In this document: piece after piece, positions 33,858-42,159 of the stretch
Layout: every line of letters begins with the position of its first letter
How positions within the stretch are numbered: position 1 is the first letter of the stretch
DNA from: Paracoccaceae bacterium
GTDB taxonomy: Bacteria; Pseudomonadota; Alphaproteobacteria; Rhodobacterales; Rhodobacteraceae
Assembly: GCA_024236495.1 (NCBI GenBank)
Contig: JACKKJ010000003.1
Span: 1 to 64,000 of the forward strand
Reading direction: 5' to 3'
Length of the DNA: 64,000 nt
The notes under the pieces: model-generated
Databases searched by the model: none
What the model saw: only the letters and a program-made list of their open reading frames with translations
Told to the model about the DNA's origin: nothing
Position numbers and translations under genes: made by a program

Positions 33858-34330
33858 ACGAGACGGTCGAAAAGCCCGCGGGCGCGGGACGCGGTGTCAA
33901 GGTCGCGCTGGTCGCGTCGCTGGCGCTGAACCTGCTGCTGGGCGGGTTGATCGCGGGCGCCGCCCTGCGTCATCACCGCGACATGGGGCCCGGCGACCGC
34001 GCCGGTGCGGCCTTTGCGCCCTATTTCGAATCCCTCGACCGCAAGGATCGCGCGGCGCTGCGCGACGACCTTTTCCGCCGGGTTCCCGGCCTGCGCGACA
34101 TGCGCCGGGAACGGGCGGAGGACGCGCGCGCCTTCATTGACGCGGTCCGCGCCGATCCCTTCGACCCCGAGGCGGCCGAAGCGGTCCTGACGCGCCAGCT
34201 TGGCCGTGCCGCTGAGCGTCTTGACGATGGAAGGGAGCTGTTCCTCGCACGGCTGTCCGCGATGTCGGCGGCGGAACGTCAGGACTATGCCGACCGTCTG
34301 GAGCATGAGCTGAAACGCGGGCGGGACTAG
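33854..34330 (+). CDS. Periplasmic heavy-metal sensor (CpxP/Spy-like, metal-resistance domain)
   Basis: The protein has 158 residues: an N-terminal membrane helix (17-38), then a helical periplasmic domain with the pattern LDRKDRAALRDDLFRR and FIDAVRADPFDPEAAEAVLT typical of Metal_resist/ZraP-type proteins. It is the last gene of the EF-hand, sigma and anti-sigma cluster. Bases 34331-34442 hold no gene. Confidence 0.78.
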   Translation: MNETVEKPAGAGRGVKVALVASLALNLLLGGLIAGAALRHHRDMGPGDRAGAAFAPYFESLDRKDRAALRDDLFRRVPGLRDMRRERAEDARAFIDAVRADPFDPEAAEAVLTRQLGRAAERLDDGRELFLARLSAMSAAERQDYADRLEHELKRGRD

Positions 34331-34442
34331 GCTCTGCCCGCTCCTTCGTCCGGGCGTCCAACCGCGCCTTCGCGGTGTTCCCGGGGGCTGACCGCCGCCA
34401 CGCCTTGTCCTCTTGTCCCGATTGACCTACCGGTCCCGCGCG

Positions 34443-35822
34443 TCAGGCGGCGTCGCGCCCGATCGTCACCTGGTTGCGGCCCCTGGTCTTGGCGCGCAAT
34501 AGCGCGCGGTCCGCGGCCTCGATCAGGTCCCCGATCCCCGGGGCGGGCAAGGGCGCACCGCCCATCGCCAGCCCGATCGACAGGGTCACGCGCACATGCC
34601 GGCCGTCGGCCAGAAGGACGGGGCCTTCCTCGATCGTGTGGCGGATGCGTTCGGCCATCGCGCGCGCCGAAGCCAGCGACATGTCGGGCGCGGCGATCAC
34701 GAACTCCTCCCCCCCGAACCGGGCGGCGATGTCGCCGGGCCGCAGGTTGGCGCGAAGCCGTTCGGCGACCTCTACCAGGACGGCGTCGCCTGCGGCATGG
34801 CCGAGCGAGTCGTTGATCGTCTTGAAGCGGTCGAGATCCAGAAGCATCAGCGCATAGCAGCGCCCGTTCGCACGGGCGGCCTTGTCCAGCGCCTCGAGCT
34901 TCGGCAGCGCGTAGCGGCGGTTGTGCAGGCCGGTGAGCGGGTCGGTCATGGCAAGGCGAAGCCCGTCGGCAACGGAATGGCGCAGCCGGTCGGCCCGGCG
35001 TTTTCGCGACATCTGGGCGGACAGCCGCAGCGCGATCTCGGCGGGGGCGGCGGCATCGTCGATCAGGTCGTCGGCGCCCAGGTCAAGCGCGATGGCCGCG
35101 ACCGAACCGGCCAGGCGCGGAACAAGCAGGCAGATCGCGCAATGGCGCGTGGCCGGACGGGATCTGAGGTCGGACAGAAGGCGCAGGGTCGTTTCCGGGC
35201 GCCCCGGATCTGCGACGACGAGAAAGACATCGGGCACCGGGCCGTTGGCCGACAGGCCGATCGCGGCGGTGTTGTCGATGAGTGTGAACCTGTCGGCTGT
35301 CGTGCGCACCAATTCATCACGCAGCGAACGGCCGGCGGCGCGGGGGGGGGCGACGATGGCGATGTGTCCGGGCGGGGTGTAACCGGTGGCGGCTTCGTCG
35401 AAAGCCGAGACGCTGCTGGCGGTGTCGATGAACTGGCCCTGTGCTTCGCAGTCGCGCGCCCGGATGAGAGAGCGCAGCCGCGCCAGCAGCAGCGAATCGT
35501 CGACGGGTTTCCAGAAGACCTCTGCCGCGCCGGCGCGCAACGCCTCTATCCTGCGGGCGTGGTCCTGGCGCCCGGTCACCATGACGACCGGAATGTCACG
35601 CGTCGCAGGGTCGTTCTTCAGCTTTGCACAGACCTCCGCCCCATCCATGTCCGGCAATTCCACTTCAAGAAGGATCAGGTCGGGGCGTGCCTGCCGGGCA
35701 ATCGCGATTGCCTCTGCCCCTGTTGCGGCCTGCAACGTGTCGTAGAAGGCCGAGGCCAGCTTGACCTTGAGCACGATCCGGTTCGTCGCGATATCGTCCA
35801 CGATAAGGATGCGCTCTGTCAT
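34443..35822 (-). CDS. PleD-like response regulator diguanylate cyclase with altered phosphoacceptor
   Basis: The protein has 459 residues: receiver domain 1 (1-125), a degenerate receiver domain 2 (about 150-275) and a GGDEF domain (290-459) with active-site GGEEF at 370-374 and the c-di-GMP inhibitory I-site RPGD at 361-364. In receiver 1 the expected phosphoacceptor Asp in LLDV is Glu53 (LLEVELPDMDG), while Asp9, Asp10 and Lys105 are kept. Glu can mimic phospho-Asp, so output may be independent of a kinase. It is divergent from the DUF3572 gene. Confidence 0.88.
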   Translation of the reverse strand: MTERILIVDDIATNRIVLKVKLASAFYDTLQAATGAEAIAIARQARPDLILLEVELPDMDGAEVCAKLKNDPATRDIPVVMVTGRQDHARRIEALRAGAAEVFWKPVDDSLLLARLRSLIRARDCEAQGQFIDTASSVSAFDEAATGYTPPGHIAIVAPPRAAGRSLRDELVRTTADRFTLIDNTAAIGLSANGPVPDVFLVVADPGRPETTLRLLSDLRSRPATRHCAICLLVPRLAGSVAAIALDLGADDLIDDAAAPAEIALRLSAQMSRKRRADRLRHSVADGLRLAMTDPLTGLHNRRYALPKLEALDKAARANGRCYALMLLDLDRFKTINDSLGHAAGDAVLVEVAERLRANLRPGDIAARFGGEEFVIAAPDMSLASARAMAERIRHTIEEGPVLLADGRHVRVTLSIGLAMGGAPLPAPGIGDLIEAADRALLRAKTRGRNQVTIGRDAA

Positions 35823-35911
35823 GTGATGTGCCTACCCGCTTTACTTGTGTTCACTGTCCGGACATCCTGTTTCGGCAGTGGTTAACAAATGATTTCGAAA
35901 CCGGGGCGAAT

Positions 35912-36199
35912 TTGACCAAATTGCAGCGTGAGCAGGAAAACGCCGAAACCCTGGCGCTGCAGGCCCTTGGCTGGATCGCGGCGAACGACGAATTGCTGCC
36001 GGTCTTCCTGGGCGCCTCCGGGCTGCGGCCGGACGAACTGGGGCGCCGCGCGGGCGAACCGGAAGTCCTCGCATCGGTTCTTGATTTCCTGTTGATGGAC
36101 GACGCCTGGGTGATCGCCTTCTGCGATGCCGCGGGGCTTGGCTATGACCGCCCGCGTCAGGCCCGCCACGCCCTGCCGGGGGCCACGCCGGACTGGTAG
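35912..36199 (+). CDS. DUF3572 family protein
   Basis: The protein is about 95 residues when started at TTG 35912 with GGGGCGA upstream. GTG 35828 would add 28 residues that do not look like the family. QENAETLALQALGWIAANDE, GLRPDELGRRA and VLDFLLMDDAWVIAFC are typical of DUF3572, a short alphaproteobacterial protein of unknown function that is often near pleD-like genes. Confidence 0.75.
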   Translation: MTKLQREQENAETLALQALGWIAANDELLPVFLGASGLRPDELGRRAGEPEVLASVLDFLLMDDAWVIAFCDAAGLGYDRPRQARHALPGATPDW

Positions 36200-36264
36200 G
36201 CGCGGGCCTTGCCAGCCCCCGGCGAATCCGCCAGTGTCGCGCGGTTTGCAGGGCGGAGGAACCG

Positions 36265-36975
36265 ATGCGCGCGATCCGTGGACTGGTGTTCGACAAGGAC
36301 GGGACGCTGTTCGATTTCCGCGCGACCTGGAGCGCCTGGACGCGCGCGCTGCTTCTGGAACTGACCGAGGGGCAGGAAGATCCCGCGATACGAATCGGAC
36401 AGGCCATCGGATACGACTTGCGAACCGGCGATTTCGCGCCCGACAGCCATGTCATCGCCCATACCCCGGCCGAGATCGCAGATGTGATGATCCCCTTCCT
36501 TCCAGACGTGGACCGCAGCGCGCTGGTGGCGCGCATGTCGTCGCTGGCGACCGAGACCGACCTCGTCGCCGCGACCGAGCTTGCCCCGCTTTTCGCCGCG
36601 CTGAAGGGGGCGGGACTGTCGATCGGCCTTGCCACCAACGATTTCGAGGTGCCGGCGCGGGCGCATCTGGACCAGGCCGGTGTCCTGGAGTTCTTCGACT
36701 TCGTGTCCGGCTTCGACAGCGGATACGGCGCCAAGCCCGAACCGGGGCCGCTTCTGGCCTTCACGGCGGCGCGCGGGCTTGTCCCCGCCGAGGTGGCGAT
36801 GGTCGGCGACAGCGTGCACGACCTTGTCGCGGGTCGCGCCGCCGGTATGCGGACCGTGGGTGTCCTGACCGGGATCGCCGGGAAAGACGATCTGGCCCCT
36901 TATGCCGATGTGGTCTTGCCCCATATCGGCCACCTGCCCGAATGGCTTGCGACGGGCGGCGCCGCGTCGTCGTAG
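36265..36975 (+). CDS. HAD family hydrolase (phosphoglycolate phosphatase-like)
   Basis: The protein has 236 residues. Motif I VFDKDGTL carries the nucleophile Asp10 and acid/base Asp12. Motif II (LATNDFE), a Lys in GAKPEPGP and motif IV GDSVHDL follow. The helical cap lies at 20-90. It is probably a small-phosphate phosphatase. The physiological substrate is unknown. Confidence 0.85.
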   Translation: MRAIRGLVFDKDGTLFDFRATWSAWTRALLLELTEGQEDPAIRIGQAIGYDLRTGDFAPDSHVIAHTPAEIADVMIPFLPDVDRSALVARMSSLATETDLVAATELAPLFAALKGAGLSIGLATNDFEVPARAHLDQAGVLEFFDFVSGFDSGYGAKPEPGPLLAFTAARGLVPAEVAMVGDSVHDLVAGRAAGMRTVGVLTGIAGKDDLAPYADVVLPHIGHLPEWLATGGAASS

Positions 36976-37069
36976 GCTGAAAGGAGAAATACGACACTTT
37001 CTGTCGCTAAAGTTGGCGAAGAGCGCGCGCCTCCCTTCGATTGTGCGCAAAAGACTTGGGGGAAACGCG

Positions 37070-38623
37070 ATGTCCGAGGATCTGAAACGCAAGCGCAGCG
37101 GGGGACGCACCGGCAACGCCCGTCGCGCGGGGGGGCATGCGATCACCCAGATGCCCTGGCGCATCCCGGTCAACCCCGACCGCCCGATCGAGCCGATGGG
37201 CCCCGAGGGGGTCGAGGCGATCCACAAGGGCGCAATGGCCATCCTGCGCGACATCGGGATCCGGTTCCTCAACGACGAAGGGCTGGAACTTCTGGCGCGG
37301 GCCGGCTGCAAGGTCGATGGCCAGACCGTGCGGATGGACGAGGACTTCGTGATGGAGATGGTGGGCCGCGCGCCGGCAGAGTTCACCATCACCCCGCGCA
37401 ATCCCGACCGTATCCTGCCGATGGGCGGCCGGAACATCCTTTTCGGGAACGTCTCCTCTCCGCCGAACTACTGGGATCTTGAGCGCGGCAAGGTGTCGGG
37501 CTTCATGGACGGGTTCCGCGACTTCATCAAGCTGACGCAGTATTTCAACTGCATCCACTTCGCCGGCGGCTATCCGGTCGAACCGATCGACATTCACCCG
37601 GCCGTCCGTCACCTTGATTGCATCTACGAAAAGCTTGTCCTGACCGACAAGGTCGTTCACGCCTACAGCCTTGGCAAGGAACGGGTCGAGGACGCGATGG
37701 AGATGGTGCGCATCGCCGGCGGCCTGACGCACGATGAATTCCGCGCGACGCCGCGAATGTTCACCAACATCAACTCCGTCTCCCCCCTCAAGCACGACTT
37801 CCCGATGATCGACGGCGCGCTGCGCATGGCGCGGGCGGGGCAGGCGGTGATCGTGACCCCCTTCACGCTGGCGGGCGCCATGGCGCCGGTGACCATGTCG
37901 GGCGCCGTCACCCTGTCCATCGCCGAGGCGCTGGCGGCCATCGCGCTGATCCAGTACGCAGTGCCCGGCGCGCCTGTGATGATCGGCACCTTCACCTCCA
38001 ACGTCGACATGAAATCCGGCGCGCCTGCCTTCGGGACGCCCGAATACATGCGCGCAACGCAGATGACCGGGCAGATGGCACGTTTCTACGGGCTGCCGCT
38101 GCGATCCTCCGGCGTCTGCGCGGCGAACATTCCGGACGGCCAGGCGATGTGGGAAACCTCGAACAGCCTTTGGGCTGCAGTGCAGTCGGGAACGAACCTG
38201 GTCTACCACGCCGCGGGCTGGCTGGAGGGCGGGCTGATCGCCAGCCCCGAGAAGTTCATCATGGACTGCGAAGTCCTGCAGATGATCCAGCGCTACATGG
38301 AGCCCGAGGTCTGGGCGACCGCGCCCGAGGACATCGCCATCGGCACCATCGCCGAGGTTGGCCCGGACGGCCATTACTTTGGCTGCCAGCATACCCAGGA
38401 CCGCTACACGACCGCCTTCTACCAGCCCTTCGTCAGCGACTGGCGCAACTTCGAGGCCTGGCAGATCGACGGCTCGGTCTGGACGCCCGAACGCGCGAAC
38501 CGCATCTTCCACGCCATCATGGCCGAATTCGAGGCGCCGCCGATGGATCCCGGCATCCATGAGGAGCTTCGCGCCTTCGTCGACCGCCGCAAGGCCGAGG
38601 GCGGGGCGCCGACCGACTTCTGA
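37070..38623 (+). CDS. Trimethylamine methyltransferase (MttB) family protein, non-pyrrolysine
   Basis: The 517-residue TIM-barrel protein has the MttB-family landmarks GIRFLNDEGLELLARAGC, IHFAGGYPVEPID, MTGQMARFYGLP and the C-terminal QHTQDRYTTAFYQPFVSDW. No in-frame TAG occurs, so it lacks pyrrolysine and belongs to the MtgB-like branch that demethylates quaternary amines such as glycine betaine. No corrinoid partner gene is adjacent. In aerobic Rhodobacteraceae the exact substrate is open. ATG 37070 gives MSEDLKRKRSG. Confidence 0.85.
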   Translation: MSEDLKRKRSGGRTGNARRAGGHAITQMPWRIPVNPDRPIEPMGPEGVEAIHKGAMAILRDIGIRFLNDEGLELLARAGCKVDGQTVRMDEDFVMEMVGRAPAEFTITPRNPDRILPMGGRNILFGNVSSPPNYWDLERGKVSGFMDGFRDFIKLTQYFNCIHFAGGYPVEPIDIHPAVRHLDCIYEKLVLTDKVVHAYSLGKERVEDAMEMVRIAGGLTHDEFRATPRMFTNINSVSPLKHDFPMIDGALRMARAGQAVIVTPFTLAGAMAPVTMSGAVTLSIAEALAAIALIQYAVPGAPVMIGTFTSNVDMKSGAPAFGTPEYMRATQMTGQMARFYGLPLRSSGVCAANIPDGQAMWETSNSLWAAVQSGTNLVYHAAGWLEGGLIASPEKFIMDCEVLQMIQRYMEPEVWATAPEDIAIGTIAEVGPDGHYFGCQHTQDRYTTAFYQPFVSDWRNFEAWQIDGSVWTPERANRIFHAIMAEFEAPPMDPGIHEELRAFVDRRKAEGGAPTDF

Positions 38624-38711
38624 TCCGCCGATGCGGGGGGGCGTCGGCCCGGCATTTGCCATTTCTTAACCCGCCGCGCGCTAGTCTAGCCCAAACCGGG
38701 GCAAGCTGGCC

Positions 38712-39281
38712 ATGCATGGACTTATAAACCGCTCGATTCAGTGCTTTTTGCGGGAAACCTACGGGGCCGCTTTTTGGTCGCAGGTCGCGCAAGCGGCGGA
38801 TGTTTCGCCCGAAGGCTTCGAAACCATGTTGAGCTATGACGAGGCGATCACGGACCGGGTGATCGACCTTGCCGCTCGGGATCTGGCAAAGCCGCGCGAG
38901 GCGTTGCTTGAGGATCTGGGCATCTATCTTGCGACGCTGGAACCGCTTCGCCGGCTACTCCGGTTCGGCGGGGTCGACTATGTCGACTTTCTCCATTCGC
39001 TTGATGACCTCGCGGAACGCGCGCATCTGGCGGTTCCCGAACTGGACCTTCCCGATGTGCACCTGAAACCTCTTGGGCCGGACCGGTTCCGGCTCGTCTG
39101 CGCCGGGCGGCGCGGATACCGCGCGGTCTTTGCCGGCATCCTGCGGGCGATGGCCGACGATTACGGCGCGCTGGCGCTGATCGACGCGGAGGAGGGGGCA
39201 GAGGCCGTCGCGATCGAACTGCTTCAGACGCGCTTCGCCGAGGGGCGTCGCTTCGATCTGGCGCTGGGCGGGACGGCATGA
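38712..39281 (+). CDS. H-NOX (heme NO-binding) domain protein lacking the heme-ligand His
   Basis: The 189-residue protein begins MHGLINRSIQCFLRETYGAA, typical of H-NOX. FLHSLDDLAERAHLAVPELD (93-112) aligns with the proximal helix, but the expected ligand His is Ala101. The YxSxR motif that holds heme propionates aligns as VCAGR (129-133), so Tyr and Ser are lost and only Arg133 remains. His105 is one helical turn away and could not easily substitute. The gene overlaps the HNOBA-GGDEF gene by 4 bp and is probably its sensor partner, perhaps with a ligand other than heme. Confidence 0.75.
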   Translation: MHGLINRSIQCFLRETYGAAFWSQVAQAADVSPEGFETMLSYDEAITDRVIDLAARDLAKPREALLEDLGIYLATLEPLRRLLRFGGVDYVDFLHSLDDLAERAHLAVPELDLPDVHLKPLGPDRFRLVCAGRRGYRAVFAGILRAMADDYGALALIDAEEGAEAVAIELLQTRFAEGRRFDLALGGTA

Positions 39282-40300
39282 TGGATGGCCCCCCGATGCC
39301 TGCCGGCGCCGCGATCCCCGACGAGGGCTTGGCAAGGTTGATGCCGATGTTCGCGCGGCTGTCGGAATGTGGCCATATCCGTGCCGCAGGTCCGACGCTG
39401 CGCCGGATCTGCGGCAACATCGACCTGGCGGGTCGGCGTTTCCTTGATGTCTTCGACGTCGCGCGTCCCCATGCCGTGCGGTCCTGCGCGGACCTTTTCG
39501 ACCTGTCGGATCGCAAGATCGTGGTCAGGTTCCGCGCCCTGCCAGCGCAGCAATTGCGCGGGCACCTTGTGCGACTGGCGCCGGGCGACGGCGCGATCGT
39601 GAACCTTTCCTTCGGAATCTCGGCGGCAGAGGCGGTGCGTGACCACGGGCTCAGCCATGCCGATTTCGCGCCGACCGACCTGACGGTCGAACTGCTTTAC
39701 CTGACCGAAGTGAAGTCGGCCGTCATGGGCGAACTGAAATCGCTTAACCAGCGTCTCCAATCGGCGCGCCGCAAGGCCGAGGCGCAGGCATTGACCGATC
39801 CGTTGACGGGGCTGGCCAACCGACGGGCCTTCGACCTTGCGCTTGATCGTGCGGTCGCGGGAACGGGCCGGGGGATGAGCTTTGCACTGCTGCATCTTGA
39901 CCTGGACCGGTTCAAACAAATCAACGACAGCCTTGGCCACGGCGCCGGTGACAGGGTTCTTGCGGAGGTGGCGCGGATCCTCAGGGCGCAGATGCGCCAG
40001 AACGATACGATCGCGCGCGTCGGCGGGGACGAATTCATGGCCATCCTGATGGGCGCGTCCGAGCCCGAAAGCCTGCTGCGGATCTGCGACCGGGTCATTG
40101 CGGCGCTGGAACAGCCGATCGACTATGAAGGCACGGCCTGCCGCATTTCCGGCAGCATCGGTGTCGCGCGCTCGGTCTCCTACGCCCGGCCGGAACCGCG
40201 ACGGATGATCGAGGATGCGGACGCGGCGCTTTACCATTCCAAGCACATGGGGCGCGGGCGCACGACGATCGACCGCCCCGGGCACGACGCCGCCGCCTGA
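39278..40300 (+). CDS. HNOBA-GGDEF diguanylate cyclase, H-NOX partner
   Basis: The protein has 340 residues. Residues 24-155 resemble the H-NOX-associated (HNOBA) domain (GHIRAAGPTLRRICG, then GRRFLDVFDVARP). A short coiled coil (150-170) leads to GGDEF with the active motif at 249-253 and I-site RQND at 240-243. It should make c-di-GMP and be inhibited by it, under control of the overlapping H-NOX. No EAL or HD-GYP phosphodiesterase is encoded in the window. Confidence 0.85.
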   Translation: MMDGPPMPAGAAIPDEGLARLMPMFARLSECGHIRAAGPTLRRICGNIDLAGRRFLDVFDVARPHAVRSCADLFDLSDRKIVVRFRALPAQQLRGHLVRLAPGDGAIVNLSFGISAAEAVRDHGLSHADFAPTDLTVELLYLTEVKSAVMGELKSLNQRLQSARRKAEAQALTDPLTGLANRRAFDLALDRAVAGTGRGMSFALLHLDLDRFKQINDSLGHGAGDRVLAEVARILRAQMRQNDTIARVGGDEFMAILMGASEPESLLRICDRVIAALEQPIDYEGTACRISGSIGVARSVSYARPEPRRMIEDADAALYHSKHMGRGRTTIDRPGHDAAA

Positions 40301-40495
40301 TCTCCCGCCGCCTGATCTCCCACCGCCGCCCGATCCCCGCTGCCCGGCGGCGAAACCCTATCGCCGGCAGCGGGCGCCACAAGCAGCCGCCCGCGCTGCT
40401 TTCGGTCCGTCCCGGCCCTCGTCGCGGACAGAAACCGGTTGCCGCCCGGGGCCTTTGTGACGAGGTTGGGAAAAGTCTGGATGGGGGGGGGAGCA

Positions 40496-41257
40496 ATGAC
40501 CCGGATCGGATCGGGCAAGGGGCGGCTTGACGGCAAGACACTGGTGATGACGGCCTGCGGGCAGGGCATGGGGCGCGCCTCGGCCATCGCCTGCGCCGCC
40601 GAGGGCGCGCGCGTCATCGCGACGGATGTGGATATGGCGCTTCTGGCCGGGCTGGAAGGGATGGAAACGGCGCGCCTTGACGTGACCGACCCCGCCGCCA
40701 TCGCCGCCTTTGCCGGCGAGGTGGGCCAGATCGACGGGCTTTTCAACGTCGCGGGATTCGTCCATCACGGCACCATCCTTGATCTCACCGATGCCGAATG
40801 GGACGCCTCCTTTGCCCTCAACGTCACGTCGATGATGCGAATGATCCGGGCCTTCCTGCCGGTGATGCGACGGCGCGCAAGCGCGACCGGCACGGCGGCG
40901 ATCCTGAACATGGCGTCGATGGCCTCCTCGATCAAAGGGTTCCCGAACCGCACTGCCTATGGCGCGACGAAGGCTGCCGTGATCGGCCTGACCAAGGCAG
41001 TCGCGGCGGATTTCGTCGGCGAGGGGTTGCGCTGCAACGCGATCTGCCCCGGCACGGTCGATACGCCCTCGCTGCGCGGGCGGATCGCCGCCCGGCCCGA
41101 CCCCGTGCGGGCGGAGCGCGATTTCATCGCCCGTCAACCGATGGGGCGTCTTGCCACGGTTGACGACATCACGCCGCTTGTCGTCTATCTGCTGTCGGAC
41201 GAAAGCCGCTATGTGAGCGGGCAGGCGATGCTTGTGGACGGTGGCGCGACGATCTGA
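40496..41257 (+). CDS. SDR family oxidoreductase (2-keto-3-deoxy-L-fuconate dehydrogenase-like)
   Basis: The protein has 253 residues, with NAD-binding TACGQGMGRAS, NVAGF, catalytic Ser in NMASMASS, and YGATK (Tyr-x3-Lys). It resembles the DHRS6/KDF-dehydrogenase branch. It is 22 bp upstream of a fumarylacetoacetase-family gene, and in the non-phosphorylating L-fucose pathway these are successive enzymes. GGGGAG precedes ATG 40496. The 195 bp upstream contain degenerate CCGCCTGATCTCCC repeats and no gene. Confidence 0.8.
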   Translation: MTRIGSGKGRLDGKTLVMTACGQGMGRASAIACAAEGARVIATDVDMALLAGLEGMETARLDVTDPAAIAAFAGEVGQIDGLFNVAGFVHHGTILDLTDAEWDASFALNVTSMMRMIRAFLPVMRRRASATGTAAILNMASMASSIKGFPNRTAYGATKAAVIGLTKAVAADFVGEGLRCNAICPGTVDTPSLRGRIAARPDPVRAERDFIARQPMGRLATVDDITPLVVYLLSDESRYVSGQAMLVDGGATI

Positions 41258-41279
41258 GAACAGCGACGGGAACGGGACG

Positions 41280-42137
41280 ATGAAACTTGTGCGATTTGGC
41301 CCGGCGGGGCAGGAACGGCCGGGGATGCTCGACGACGCGGGCCGCGTGCGCGACCTGTCGGGGCGGATTGACGACCTCGCGGGGGCCGCACTTCTGCCCG
41401 AAGGCCTGGCCGCACTTGCCGCGCTCGACCCCGAAAGCCTTCCGCTCGTGCCCGGAACCCCGCAGGCCGACCTCAGGCTTGGCCCCTGCGTCGGCGGGAT
41501 CGGCAAGTTCGTCTGCATCGGCCTGAACTACGCCGACCACGCCGCCGAAAGCGGCCTGCCGGTGCCGCCGGAACCGGTGATCTTCAACAAGTGGACCTCT
41601 GCCGTCAGCGGGCCGGATGACGACGTGGAAATTCCGCGCGGCTCGGTCAAGACCGATTGGGAAGTGGAGCTGGCGGTGGTGATCGGCAAGCCCGGCCGCT
41701 ACATCGCGGAGGCGGAGGCACTGTCGCATGTCGCGGGCTACTGCGTGGTCAACGACATTTCCGAACGCGACTTCCAGATGAATCGCGCCGGCACCTGGGA
41801 CAAGGGCAAGGGCTGCGACACCTTCGGGCCGATCGGCCCCTGGCTGGTGACCCCGGACGAGGCGGGCGACATCGACGACCTGCCGATGTGGCTGGAGGTG
41901 GACGGGCGCCGCTACCAGGACGGATCGACCGCGACGATGGTGTTCCGCGTGCCCTTCCTGATCCACTATGTCAGCCAGTTCATGTCGCTTCGGCCCGGCG
42001 ACGTGATCTCGACCGGCACGCCGCCGGGGGTGGGCATGGGCCAGAAGCCGCCCGTCTACCTGAGGGGCGGCGAGGTGATGCGCCTGGGCATCGCGGGGCT
42101 GGGCGTGCAGACCCAGAAGGTCCGCCCCGCCCGCTGA
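41280..42137 (+). CDS. Fumarylacetoacetate hydrolase family protein (2,4-diketo-3-deoxy-L-fuconate hydrolase-like)
   Basis: The protein has 285 residues. FVCIGLNYADHAAES, KTDWEVELAVVIGKPGR, NDISERDFQ and GDVISTGTPPGVGMG are standard FAH-family metal-site motifs. With the upstream SDR it could cleave a 2,4-diketo-3-deoxy acid to pyruvate and lactate. The alternative is another acylpyruvase activity. It is convergent with the acid-sugar dehydratase gene. Confidence 0.85.
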   Translation: MKLVRFGPAGQERPGMLDDAGRVRDLSGRIDDLAGAALLPEGLAALAALDPESLPLVPGTPQADLRLGPCVGGIGKFVCIGLNYADHAAESGLPVPPEPVIFNKWTSAVSGPDDDVEIPRGSVKTDWEVELAVVIGKPGRYIAEAEALSHVAGYCVVNDISERDFQMNRAGTWDKGKGCDTFGPIGPWLVTPDEAGDIDDLPMWLEVDGRRYQDGSTATMVFRVPFLIHYVSQFMSLRPGDVISTGTPPGVGMGQKPPVYLRGGEVMRLGIAGLGVQTQKVRPAR

Positions 42138-42159
42138 TCGGGCCCCCCAGTCTGGTCGC

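Noticed and set aside
36902..37069. Upstream extension of the MttB-family gene
   Set aside because: The extra residues overlap the HAD gene end and lack family similarity; ATG 37070 gives the expected start.
40301..40380. CCGCCTGATCTCCC-like repeats after the GGDEF gene as a functional repeat array
   Set aside because: Only two or three degenerate units in GC-rich sequence, with no symmetry or T run.
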